From Opitutia bacterium UBA7350 (GTDB lineage Bacteria; Verrucomicrobiota; Verrucomicrobiia; Opitutales; Coraliomargaritaceae), in NCBI GenBank assembly GCA_002470925.1, contig DKOX01000037.1, positions 1-5,323 of the forward strand: a stretch of 5,323 nucleotides of DNA, given 5' to 3'. How positions within the stretch are numbered: the first letter of the stretch is position 1; each line of letters begins with the position of its first letter. Made by a program: the position numbers and the translations under genes. Under the pieces are notes generated by a model. It saw nothing but the letters and a program-made list of their open reading frames with translations. It was not told where the DNA came from and did not search any database. Shown in pieces: positions 1 to 5,323 of the stretch.

Positions 1-1
1 A

Positions 2-373
2 CATTTGAACGCCCTCGACGCCCTCGCGGCAGGTCGTGCCGCCGGCAAGGCATATTTTATTTCACAGGGTGATCCGGTTGCCCTTTGGCCCTGGATCAAT
101 GAGCTCCTGCGCGCCCTGGAAATCAAACCGGTCACGCGAAAGCTGCCCCTCCCGCTCGTTTATGGCGTGGGTGGGATTTGTGAAGCCCTCTGGAAAATCC
201 TGCGCCGCAGCGCGGACCCGCCGATGTCTCGCTTTGTCGCGGTCGAATTGGCGAAGGATCATTACTTTGATATCAGCGCCGCCCGGGAAGACCTCGGCTA
301 TGATCCGCAAACCGGGATGGCGGAGGCGCTCGAACAAACCATCGCCGACCTGCGCCAACGCGGCCTCGCCTAG
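2..373 (+). CDS. NAD(P)-dependent epimerase / 3-beta-HSD-like reductase, C-terminal part (5' end outside window)
   Basis: Partial gene: the reading frame is open from base 2 and ends at TAG 371-373, giving 123 C-terminal residues. The visible part is the substrate-binding lobe of an extended short-chain dehydrogenase. It opens with HLNALDALAAG, the helix after the usual 'vDN..aAHv.A' segment, then GKAYFISQGDPV (visible residues 15-26) and WPWINELL (29-36). Near the end are SRFVAVELAKDHYFDISAAR (76-95) and LGYDP (98-102). The last two blocks are typical of bacterial 3-beta-hydroxysteroid dehydrogenase/sterol-4-carboxylate dehydrogenase-like proteins, including the OleD 2-alkyl-3-ketoalkanoate reductases of long-chain olefin synthesis. 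The Rossmann glycine motif and the catalytic YxxxK lie upstream of the window, so substrate and activity cannot be judged. OleD is a possibility only, because no oleA, oleB or oleC is visible. It is convergent with trkH and overlaps it by four bases. The family call is firm; the specific function is not. Confidence 0.85.
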   Translation, partial: HLNALDALAAGRAAGKAYFISQGDPVALWPWINELLRALEIKPVTRKLPLPLVYGVGGICEALWKILRRSADPPMSRFVAVELAKDHYFDISAAREDLGYDPQTGMAEALEQTIADLRQRGLA

Positions 374-1842
374 GAATAACGTTTCCAAACGCTGGGCGCA
401 AAGAGCACCAGCACCGCGTAAAGTTCCAAACGCCCGAGAATCATCAGGAGGCAAAGGTAGCACTTTGTGATTCCCCGCATAAAGTGGAAATTCTCGCTGG
501 GACCCACCGCGTCAAATCCCGGTCCGATATTAAAGAGGGTCGATTGCACACTGGAGAAGACCCCAATGAAACTTAGGTGCGGTTCAATTGCGGAGACAAA
601 GAGCATCGAAATGATCTGCAGGGAAACCATCAAGAGGAGGAAGACCACCACACTTTGAATGGCGCGCTCGCCGAGGAGACGCCCCCCCATCCGCATGGGC
701 AGCGTTATGTTTGAACGGAAGGAATGAATGATACTTTGGATAGCCGCCCGCAGTGCAATGACCACCCGCACAATCTTTATTCCTCCGGCAGTGGACCCCG
801 AACAGCCCCCGACAAACATCAGAATGATCAATAACATCTTTGCCGGCGGTAACCAGGTATCAAAATCCGCCGAGGCATAACCGGTCGTGGTCATGATCGA
901 AGTCGCCTGAAAAGCGGCGGTGCGAATCATCTCGTGGTCCGGCAAAGTACCGTCCAATTCCACGAGGTAAACCGTGAGCAACCCGACACTGATCAGGAGA
1001 AGGCTGTAAAACCAGATGACTTCATGGAAATTATGCAGCTTGAAGGCGCGGGCTCGAATCAGCCGTATCACCAAAATAAAAGTGGTCGCGCTCAAAATCA
1101 TGAAGACAATCGCGATCCATTCCAGCATGGGACTGTTGAAATGCTCGAAGCTCCCCGCCTCGGTGCTAAAGCCCCCCGTCGCGACGGTCGTCATGGCGTG
1201 GTTCACGGCCTGAAACCAATCCATCCCACCAAAGCGGTAGGACAGCAAACAGGCTCCCGTCAGCCCCAGATAATACAGCAACAAATGAAACGCCCCGCGC
1301 TGGACGCGACCCTGCTCAAAATCGGAGGACGCCCCCGAGGATTCATTACTAAAGAGAATTTTCGCCCCCGCCCCGAGAGAGGAGAGGATCGCCACGAAGA
1401 AAACCACCACCCCGAGACCGCCGACCCATTGGCTCAGTGAGCGCCACAAGAGCAAGCTCTTCGGGAATTCATGAAAATTGGAGAAGGCGGTCGCCCCGGT
1501 GGTGGTGAGCCCCGAGCAACTTTCAAAAACGGCATCCGAAAATTCACAATTTTCCACGATCAATACGTAGGGAATCGAACCGATGAGGGTCGCAAAAATC
1601 CAGGACATCCCAATCGCGCACAAGGCTTCCCGGCGAAAGAGCTTGGGCGTTCCCTGTCGCCCGATCCAATGCGCCAGCAGCGCCAGAACGAGACTCACCG
1701 CAATCGCGATGCCAAAGGCGCGCGGTGCCGCCGAGCCGAGCGCTTCGCCCATCAGCAAACCCACCCCACCACAAAGCAGAAAGCCCCCCGCAAGAGCGAG
1801 AAACACCATGGTGAGCAGGCGATAGATGATGGCCGTGTTCAT
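370..1842 (-). CDS. trkH: TrkH family potassium uptake protein, K+-translocating membrane subunit
   Basis: Integral inner-membrane subunit that carries K+ into the cell as part of the Trk system, gated by the cytoplasmic TrkA ring. The 490 residues are close to the usual TrkH length. The four-fold pore repeat is intact: P-loop 1 TTTGAT (113-118), P-loop 2 TTVATGGFST (218-227), P-loop 3 TTTGY (318-322) and P-loop 4 NIGPGFD (438-444), each with its selectivity-filter glycine. The intramembrane gate loop of the third repeat is present as GGCSGSTAGGIKIVR (345-359). The arginine of the last transmembrane segment lies in GRLELY (470-475, R471). Hydrophobic segments alternate with these loops along the whole length, starting at about residue 6. 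The ATG at 1842 gives a normal N-terminus (MNTAIIYRLL) but has no Shine-Dalgarno motif before it. The gene starts 21 bases after the trkA stop, so the two are probably co-transcribed. Its TAG stop (372-370) overlaps the stop of the convergent epimerase gene. The call is very secure. Confidence 0.97.
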   Translation of the reverse strand: MNTAIIYRLLTMVFLALAGGFLLCGGVGLLMGEALGSAAPRAFGIAIAVSLVLALLAHWIGRQGTPKLFRREALCAIGMSWIFATLIGSIPYVLIVENCEFSDAVFESCSGLTTTGATAFSNFHEFPKSLLLWRSLSQWVGGLGVVVFFVAILSSLGAGAKILFSNESSGASSDFEQGRVQRGAFHLLLYYLGLTGACLLSYRFGGMDWFQAVNHAMTTVATGGFSTEAGSFEHFNSPMLEWIAIVFMILSATTFILVIRLIRARAFKLHNFHEVIWFYSLLLISVGLLTVYLVELDGTLPDHEMIRTAAFQATSIMTTTGYASADFDTWLPPAKMLLIILMFVGGCSGSTAGGIKIVRVVIALRAAIQSIIHSFRSNITLPMRMGGRLLGERAIQSVVVFLLLMVSLQIISMLFVSAIEPHLSFIGVFSSVQSTLFNIGPGFDAVGPSENFHFMRGITKCYLCLLMILGRLELYAVLVLFAPSVWKRYS

Positions 1843-1863
1843 TGTCTGAAAATTAGCGCAGGT

Positions 1864-3210
1864 CTAGAGAAGACAGTCCCGCAAGGCCGCTTCCTGAGAA
1901 GCCTCCACCAATACCAGCACCCGGTCGCCCGCCAGAATGGTGTCGTCCGCAGTTGGAACCTTCGCTTTAAATTTGTGCTGGAGCGCCACCACCAAACAAT
2001 GTCCCGGCAGGGTGATTTCCCGCAGTTTGCGACCCACCGCGCTGCTTTCATGCCCAATGCGGATTTGAAGAATACGACCTCCGTCCGGGAATTGCGCCAA
2101 CTCGTGTACGGACTCGAGGGATAGACTGCGCTCCATGAAATCAGCGGTCGCCTGGCGCGGTGAAACCACCACCTCAATACCGAGCATCGTCTTCAAAATT
2201 CCCAGCAATTGATCGTAGTCCCCCTTGTTGATGACCAACTGCACATGATCTGCCCCAAGCTTCGCAGCCTGCAAACAGGTCAAAATATTATCCTCGTCAT
2301 CCTTGGTACAGCCCACGAAATAATCGGCATCCCCGATTTGCTCCTCCTCCAGCAAGCGAAGCGAAGTGGCGTCCCCGTGTATCACAGTCACTTCCGGGAA
2401 GGATTCCGCCAATTCGCGGCATTTGTGCGGATCTTTCTCAATCACGCGAATCCGGAAACGCGGGTTGCTCAGGAGGCGAATGAGGCTGATGGCGGTTTCG
2501 CTGCCGCCGTAGAGGACCACCCGCACCTGTTTGACCTTGTGCTTCGGGTCCAGTTTTTCACGCGTCGCCAAGACCGCCTCCGGATGACCAAAAAGCGTGA
2601 CCTTGTCACCTTCAAAGAGCATTGATTCCGCGTTCGCAACCTCGCTCTTGCCATCCCGCTGAATGTAGCCGATGCGGATCCGGGGATCCATTTTCAAATC
2701 GCTGAGTTTACGTCCAATGAGGCGGCATTCCGTCCCCACCTTTTGTTGTTGGACTTCAATTTGCCCACGCGCGAAATTCTCGACCGCGAGACGCCCGGCG
2801 TTGCGGATGGTCTTGGCGAGCTCCACCGCGCAAATCGCCTCAGGGTTCACAAGGAGATCAATCCCGAAGTGGAGTTGGTAATTGATGACGGAGTTATCGC
2901 TGTAGGTGCCGTCGTGAATACGGGCGATTGTTTGCTTCGCGCCAAGACCCTTCGCGAGGGAACAGGAAATGATGTTGGTGCGGTCGTCGCTCGTCATCGC
3001 AAGGAAGGCGTCGCACTTCGCGACATCGACCTCCAACAACTGCCGCGCCGAGCTGCCGTTACCCCGAACAATCCGGGCATTGTGTTCCTCATCGAGACGT
3101 TCACACAGCTCCATGGATTGCTCAATCAGGCACACATCATGACCCGCTGCAGCCAGTGTAGCGGTTAGGTTGTGGCCGACTTCGCCGGCGCCCACAATAA
3201 TGATCTTCAT
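1864..3210 (-). CDS. trkA: Trk system potassium uptake regulatory subunit TrkA (tandem RCK domains)
   Basis: Cytoplasmic gating subunit of the Trk K+ transporter. TrkA tetramers form a ring under the TrkH dimer and respond to NAD(H)/ATP/ADP. The 448 residues (E. coli TrkA has 458) contain two TrkA_N-TrkA_C units: RCK_N 1 about 1-125, RCK_C 1 about 143-222, RCK_N 2 about 228-345 and RCK_C 2 about 365-447. The first nucleotide site is canonical, with MKIIIVGAGEVG (GAGEVG at 7-12) and acidic E30 at the end of strand 2. The second is degenerate: GGSETA (235-240) replaces GxGxxG, although the acidic E258 and HGDATS (278-283) remain. I chose the ATG at 3210 because MKIIIVGAGEVG is the normal family N-terminus. 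An in-frame ATG at 3252 would add 14 unconserved residues and lies inside a leader hairpin. No Shine-Dalgarno motif precedes either start. The gene is followed after 21 bases by trkH. The product is secure; the start is probable. Confidence 0.96.
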   Translation of the reverse strand: MKIIIVGAGEVGHNLTATLAAAGHDVCLIEQSMELCERLDEEHNARIVRGNGSSARQLLEVDVAKCDAFLAMTSDDRTNIISCSLAKGLGAKQTIARIHDGTYSDNSVINYQLHFGIDLLVNPEAICAVELAKTIRNAGRLAVENFARGQIEVQQQKVGTECRLIGRKLSDLKMDPRIRIGYIQRDGKSEVANAESMLFEGDKVTLFGHPEAVLATREKLDPKHKVKQVRVVLYGGSETAISLIRLLSNPRFRIRVIEKDPHKCRELAESFPEVTVIHGDATSLRLLEEEQIGDADYFVGCTKDDEDNILTCLQAAKLGADHVQLVINKGDYDQLLGILKTMLGIEVVVSPRQATADFMERSLSLESVHELAQFPDGGRILQIRIGHESSAVGRKLREITLPGHCLVVALQHKFKAKVPTADDTILAGDRVLVLVEASQEAALRDCLL

Positions 3211-3246
3211 AACCGAAGTTGTTGATAGAGAAAAAGGTTTCGAGGC

Positions 3247-3270
3247 AAGCATGGGGAAAACCCCGCACTT
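3247..3270 (-). promoter_or_regulatory. Stem-loop in the trkA leader
   Basis: On the - strand, GGGG-TTTT-CCCC (3264-3253) forms a compact hairpin. It can be extended outward past one C/A mismatch through G-U, U-G, G-C, A-U and A-U pairs, giving about nine pairs around a UUUU loop. The pairing is better on the - strand than on the + strand, which agrees with an RNA role on the trkA transcript. No T-run follows directly; the nearest (TTTTT, 3236-3232) is about ten bases downstream of the hairpin, too far for an ordinary intrinsic terminator. The hairpin covers the alternative trkA ATG at 3252. It could be a 5'-UTR regulatory element, an inefficient terminator, or chance in GC-rich DNA. Confidence 0.3.
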
Positions 3271-3303
3271 TTCCAGAGCATTCTTCAGCCCTCAAAGACC
3301 CCT

Positions 3304-3341
3304 AAAAAAGCTTATTCCGCCACTTTGTGGGCACCGCAAGC
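3304..3341 (-). terminator. Weak rho-independent-terminator-like element at the end of the flotillin block
   Basis: On the - strand an outer stem GCTT (3341-3338) pairs with AAGC (3313-3310) and is followed at once by six T residues (3309-3304). Inside it, CCAC (3330-3327) pairs with GTGG (3323-3320) around an AAA loop. A poorly paired internal loop separates the two stems, so overall stability looks modest. The element overlaps the last codons and TAA stop of the unknown gene, as terminators of compact genomes sometimes do. If it works, it would end or reduce transcription of nfeD-floA-unknown before trkA. Confidence 0.3.
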
Positions 3342-3989
3342 GTGTGGACGCATGCCTACCGGTTTGCCGAGGACCTCCCCATAGATAAAGGCGGTCCGCG
3401 CCGCGTCGGGCGTGCGCAAGGCCACCCGTACCGGTCCTTTTAAAAGACCCCTGCCCGCTTTTGGAGACCTGCGACCCTGGCGGCCGAGCTTTTGAGTCGC
3501 GGCGGCGCCTTGGGCCTTTAAAGCCGCCGCCTTTTTACGCGTCGCCTCAATTTGCGCCAACTGCGCCTGCATCGTATTTTCGTAAATATCGTCCGAGGCA
3601 TCCCAAGAAAAATCCGGCTCTACCTCGGCCGACTCCGGAACCGAAACCGGGGCGCGGGTTTCATGGACCCGTTCATCCGTGCGCTTGGTGCGTTCGCGAA
3701 CATTGCGCGCGGGTTCCGGCGGAGCGGTCACCACCGGCGGCGGGTTCGGGAAACCTGGGGAGGCGGGTGTTGCAGGGGCTTCGCGACGGCGTTCCTCAAT
3801 CTTGCGGCGGATCTCCTCCCGTACCTGGCGTTGGCGTTCCGCCTGTTCCGGATCGACCTCCCGTTCCCGCTTGCGCGGCATCGGGAGGCCTTCCTCCAAA
3901 TCATCCCCGGATTTCTTCGAGAGGATATTCCCGAAGAAATAGACCGCTGCAATCACGAGCGGAATGAGGATATCAAAGAAGTCTTCCAT
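3312..3989 (-). CDS. Uncharacterised membrane-anchored coiled-coil/proline-rich protein of the flotillin operon
   Basis: I do not recognise a named family for this 225-residue protein. It has four zones. An N-terminal hydrophobic segment (about 5-22, DILIPLVIAAVYFFG) has no signal-peptidase site and probably acts as a single membrane anchor. A highly charged E/R/K/Q-rich stretch (about 37-70) probably forms a long helix or coiled coil. A proline-rich linker (about 71-93) is followed by a low-complexity region with a second A/Q/K-rich helix (about 138-167). A compact C-terminal element, VRVALRTPDAARTAFIYGE followed by VLGKPVGMR (187-214), resembles a short tail I associate with unnamed proteins of Planctomycetota and Verrucomicrobiota ('LR...a.R.A.i..EiLG.P...R'); that resemblance is from memory. 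The gene starts 21 bases after floA and so probably belongs to the same transcript. B. subtilis also has a small third gene (yqfB) after yqeZ-yqfA, but I see no basis for homology. A scaffold or assembly role beside FloA is inference only. The reading frame is convincing: it is intact, has a sensible start, and fits its neighbours tightly. Confidence 0.85.
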   Translation of the reverse strand: MEDFFDILIPLVIAAVYFFGNILSKKSGDDLEEGLPMPRKREREVDPEQAERQRQVREEIRRKIEERRREAPATPASPGFPNPPPVVTAPPEPARNVRERTKRTDERVHETRAPVSVPESAEVEPDFSWDASDDIYENTMQAQLAQIEATRKKAAALKAQGAAATQKLGRQGRRSPKAGRGLLKGPVRVALRTPDAARTAFIYGEVLGKPVGMRPHACGAHKVAE

Positions 3990-4010
3990 GACGGGGAGCG
4001 CGAGGACCGC

Positions 4011-5042
4011 TTAACTGTTTTCTTCGCCCTTCGAGATCGAATCACGCATATCCGTGTCCGCTTTGATGTTGTTCAGACGATAGTAATCCATCACCCCAAG
4101 GTTCCCGGAACGGAAGGCTTCCGCGAGCGCGAGCGGCACCTGTGCCTCCGCCTCGACCACCTTCGCATTCATTTCCTCCACCTTCGCCTTCATCTCCTGC
4201 TCGAGCGCGACCGCTGCGGCGCGGCGCATTTCAGCCTTCGCCTGCGCAACGTTTTTATCGGCCTCCGCCTGCGATTCCTGGAGCTTGGCGCCGATGTTCT
4301 CACCCACGTCCACGTCCGCGATATCAATCGAAAGAATTTCAAAAGCGGTGCCCACGTCGAGGCCACGGTCGAGTACCACCCGCGAAATGGTATCGGGTGA
4401 TTCCAGGACGGTCTTGTATGAATCCGAGGAACCAATCGTGGTCACAATCCCCTCACCCACCCGGGCGATGACGGTTTCCTCAAGGGCACTACCCACGTAA
4501 TTATCAAGGTTGGAACGCACTGTGACCCGCGCCCGTGCCTTTACTTGAATACCGTCCTTCGCGACGCCGTCGATTGTGGAACGCCCGCTCTGCGGATTGG
4601 GGCATTCGATGACCTTGGGATTGATGGAAGTGCGAACCGCCTCGAGGACCGACTTGCCGGTGCCCTTGGTGGCGAGGTCGATCGCACAGGCGCGTTGCCA
4701 GTCGAGCTGGATATTGGCTTTGTCTGCCGCGATCAGGGCTTGCACCGTCTGGATGACATTACCCTCCGCGAGGTAGTGCGCCTCGAGGTCGTTGGAATTC
4801 AACTCAATCCCAGCCTTCACCGCGGTGATGCGCGCATCCACAATCAACGAGGCAGGCACCCCCCGCAGGCGCATCGCCACCAGGGTCGGGAATCCCACCG
4901 TCGCCCCCGCGAGCAGGGACTTCACAAAAAGACCAATGTAGGAAATAAAAACCAGCAGGAAGACGAGCACGGCAAGACCGAGAATCCCGAAAATCGCGAG
5001 TTGCAGGCCGGAGGCCATGAGGAGTGGTGTCAGTATATTCAT
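4011..5042 (-). CDS. floA: Flotillin-like protein FloA (SPFH/Band 7 scaffold)
   Basis: Bacterial flotillin that oligomerises at the cytoplasmic membrane and organises functional membrane microdomains, affecting membrane fluidity and the assembly of membrane protein complexes. The 343 residues compare with 331 in B. subtilis FloA (YqfA). A strongly hydrophobic N-terminal hairpin (about 13-46) anchors it. The SPFH core spans about 55-250 and includes the FloA-typical EGNVIQTVQALIAADKANI (93-111) and VGEGIVTTIGSSDSYKTVLE (195-214). An alanine/glutamate-rich coiled coil (about 254-309, many AEA/AKA repeats) drives oligomerisation. The tail GNLGVMDYYRLNNIKADTD (313-331) is a conserved signature of FloA and distinguishes it from FloT/eukaryotic flotillins. 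The ATG at 5042 overlaps the nfeD stop (ATGA), which suggests translational coupling; no Shine-Dalgarno motif is seen. A second Met at residue 9 is a possible but less likely start. NfeD proteins are the established genomic partners of this family, so the context confirms the call. Confidence 0.96.
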   Translation of the reverse strand: MNILTPLLMASGLQLAIFGILGLAVLVFLLVFISYIGLFVKSLLAGATVGFPTLVAMRLRGVPASLIVDARITAVKAGIELNSNDLEAHYLAEGNVIQTVQALIAADKANIQLDWQRACAIDLATKGTGKSVLEAVRTSINPKVIECPNPQSGRSTIDGVAKDGIQVKARARVTVRSNLDNYVGSALEETVIARVGEGIVTTIGSSDSYKTVLESPDTISRVVLDRGLDVGTAFEILSIDIADVDVGENIGAKLQESQAEADKNVAQAKAEMRRAAAVALEQEMKAKVEEMNAKVVEAEAQVPLALAEAFRSGNLGVMDYYRLNNIKADTDMRDSISKGEENS

Positions 5043-5323
5043 GATTGTTTGATAATGAGTTTAAAATTGTCTTGTGAAATTACGGTGATGGCGGTTCCGG
5101 CTTCGAGGTAGCCGTCGCGGGTCTGCGCTTCATAAGTGTGTCCCTCAATCTCGACCCTGCCCGATGGATTGAGTCGGGTCAATGCCAGGCCTTCTTTTCC
5201 GCGCATATCTTCCGTAGTAAAGGCGCGCGCCGTTCGCCCCTCAACCGAGCGGCTCAGGAAAAAATGCTTCCCAAAGCGAGTCTTGGCAAAGATTTTAAAT
5301 TCCACCACCACCAGCAAGAGAGC
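5039..5323 (-). CDS. NfeD family protein, C-terminal OB-fold part (5' end outside window)
   Basis: Partial gene: 94 C-terminal residues are visible and the frame stays open to the right edge of the window. The first visible residues (ALLLVVVEF, 1-9) are the end of a transmembrane helix, followed by a basic linker (about 10-40). The remainder (about 42-94) is the NfeD OB-fold domain. It carries the signature GLALTRLNPSGRVEIEG (45-61), then HTYEAQTRDGYLEAGTAITV (62-81), matching the family pattern 'G.a.t.L.PsG.v.i.G..ydA.s..g.i..G..V.V'. NfeD proteins partner flotillins and are thought to bind them at the membrane. The TGA stop overlaps the floA ATG by four bases. Whether this is the short form or the long ClpP-like protease form cannot be told because the N-terminal part is missing. 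The domain call is secure. Confidence 0.93.
   Translation of the reverse strand, partial: ALLLVVVEFKIFAKTRFGKHFFLSRSVEGRTARAFTTEDMRGKEGLALTRLNPSGRVEIEGHTYEAQTRDGYLEAGTAITVISQDNFKLIIKQS

Noticed and set aside
380..391. Inverted repeat CGTTTCCAAACG as a terminator for the epimerase gene
   Set aside because: The stem is four to five pairs, lies inside the trkH coding region, and no T-run follows on the + strand.
1471..2124. A 217-codon + strand open frame antisense to the trkH/trkA junction
   Set aside because: It spans the boundary of two recognised genes on the other strand and has Arg/Gln/Pro-rich composition without any motif; an antisense shadow.
3222..3248. Promoter-like pair TTGCCT (3248-3243) and TATCAA (3227-3222) before trkA on the - strand
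   Set aside because: Each box matches the sigma-70 consensus at only four of six positions, the spacer is 15 bases, and the start site would leave only about five bases of leader. Too weak to call.
3211..3252. Extension of TrkA to the upstream in-frame ATG at 3252
   Set aside because: The 14 extra residues are not typical of TrkA, whose N-terminus begins directly with the Rossmann strand, and no ribosome-binding motif supports this start.
3275..3292. Small stem AGGGC/GCTCT with an eight-base loop on the - strand, downstream of the unknown gene
   Set aside because: Only five pairs including one G-U, and no T-run follows; expected by chance.
3552..4400. A 282-codon + strand open frame antisense to the unknown gene and floA
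   Set aside because: It lies opposite two well-supported genes, is rich in Arg/His/Leu as expected from the reverse of GC-rich coding DNA, and shows no recognisable domain.

Overview
The window holds six protein-coding genes and almost no non-coding DNA. No stretch longer than about 100 bases lacks a gene. It looks like chromosomal DNA of a moderately GC-rich bacterium. The nfeD-floA pair with an extra membrane-anchored gene, the epimerase type, and the lack of Shine-Dalgarno motifs before all four visible starts would suit the Planctomycetota/Verrucomicrobiota group (perhaps Opitutae-like). This placement is an inference from general resemblance and is weak. I see no phage, transposon, CRISPR or RNA-gene signal.

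Layout: positions 2-373 on the + strand are the C-terminal third or so of an NAD(P)-dependent epimerase/3-beta-hydroxysteroid-dehydrogenase-like reductase. Everything else is on the - strand. Read in its direction of transcription (right to left) it is: the C-terminal end of an NfeD protein (5323-5039), the flotillin-like SPFH protein FloA (5042-4011), an uncharacterised membrane-anchored coiled-coil/proline-rich protein (3989-3312), a 101-base intergenic leader, the potassium-uptake regulator TrkA (3210-1864) and the potassium translocating subunit TrkH (1842-370).

The - strand genes form two functional blocks. nfeD-floA-unknown is a membrane-microdomain (bacterial flotillin) operon: nfeD and floA overlap by four bases (ATGA), and floA and the unknown gene are 21 bases apart. 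trkA-trkH, also 21 bases apart, encodes the NAD(H)/nucleotide-gated K+ uptake system. The intergenic leader carries a weak terminator-like element at the end of the first block and a stem-loop before trkA, so the two blocks may be separate or only partly coupled units. trkH runs tail-to-tail into the epimerase gene, and the two stop codons share the palindrome CTAG.

Most of the window is well-known biology. The parts least explained by known families are the third gene of the flotillin block, the degenerate second nucleotide-binding motif of TrkA, the leader hairpin, and the overlapping convergent stops.
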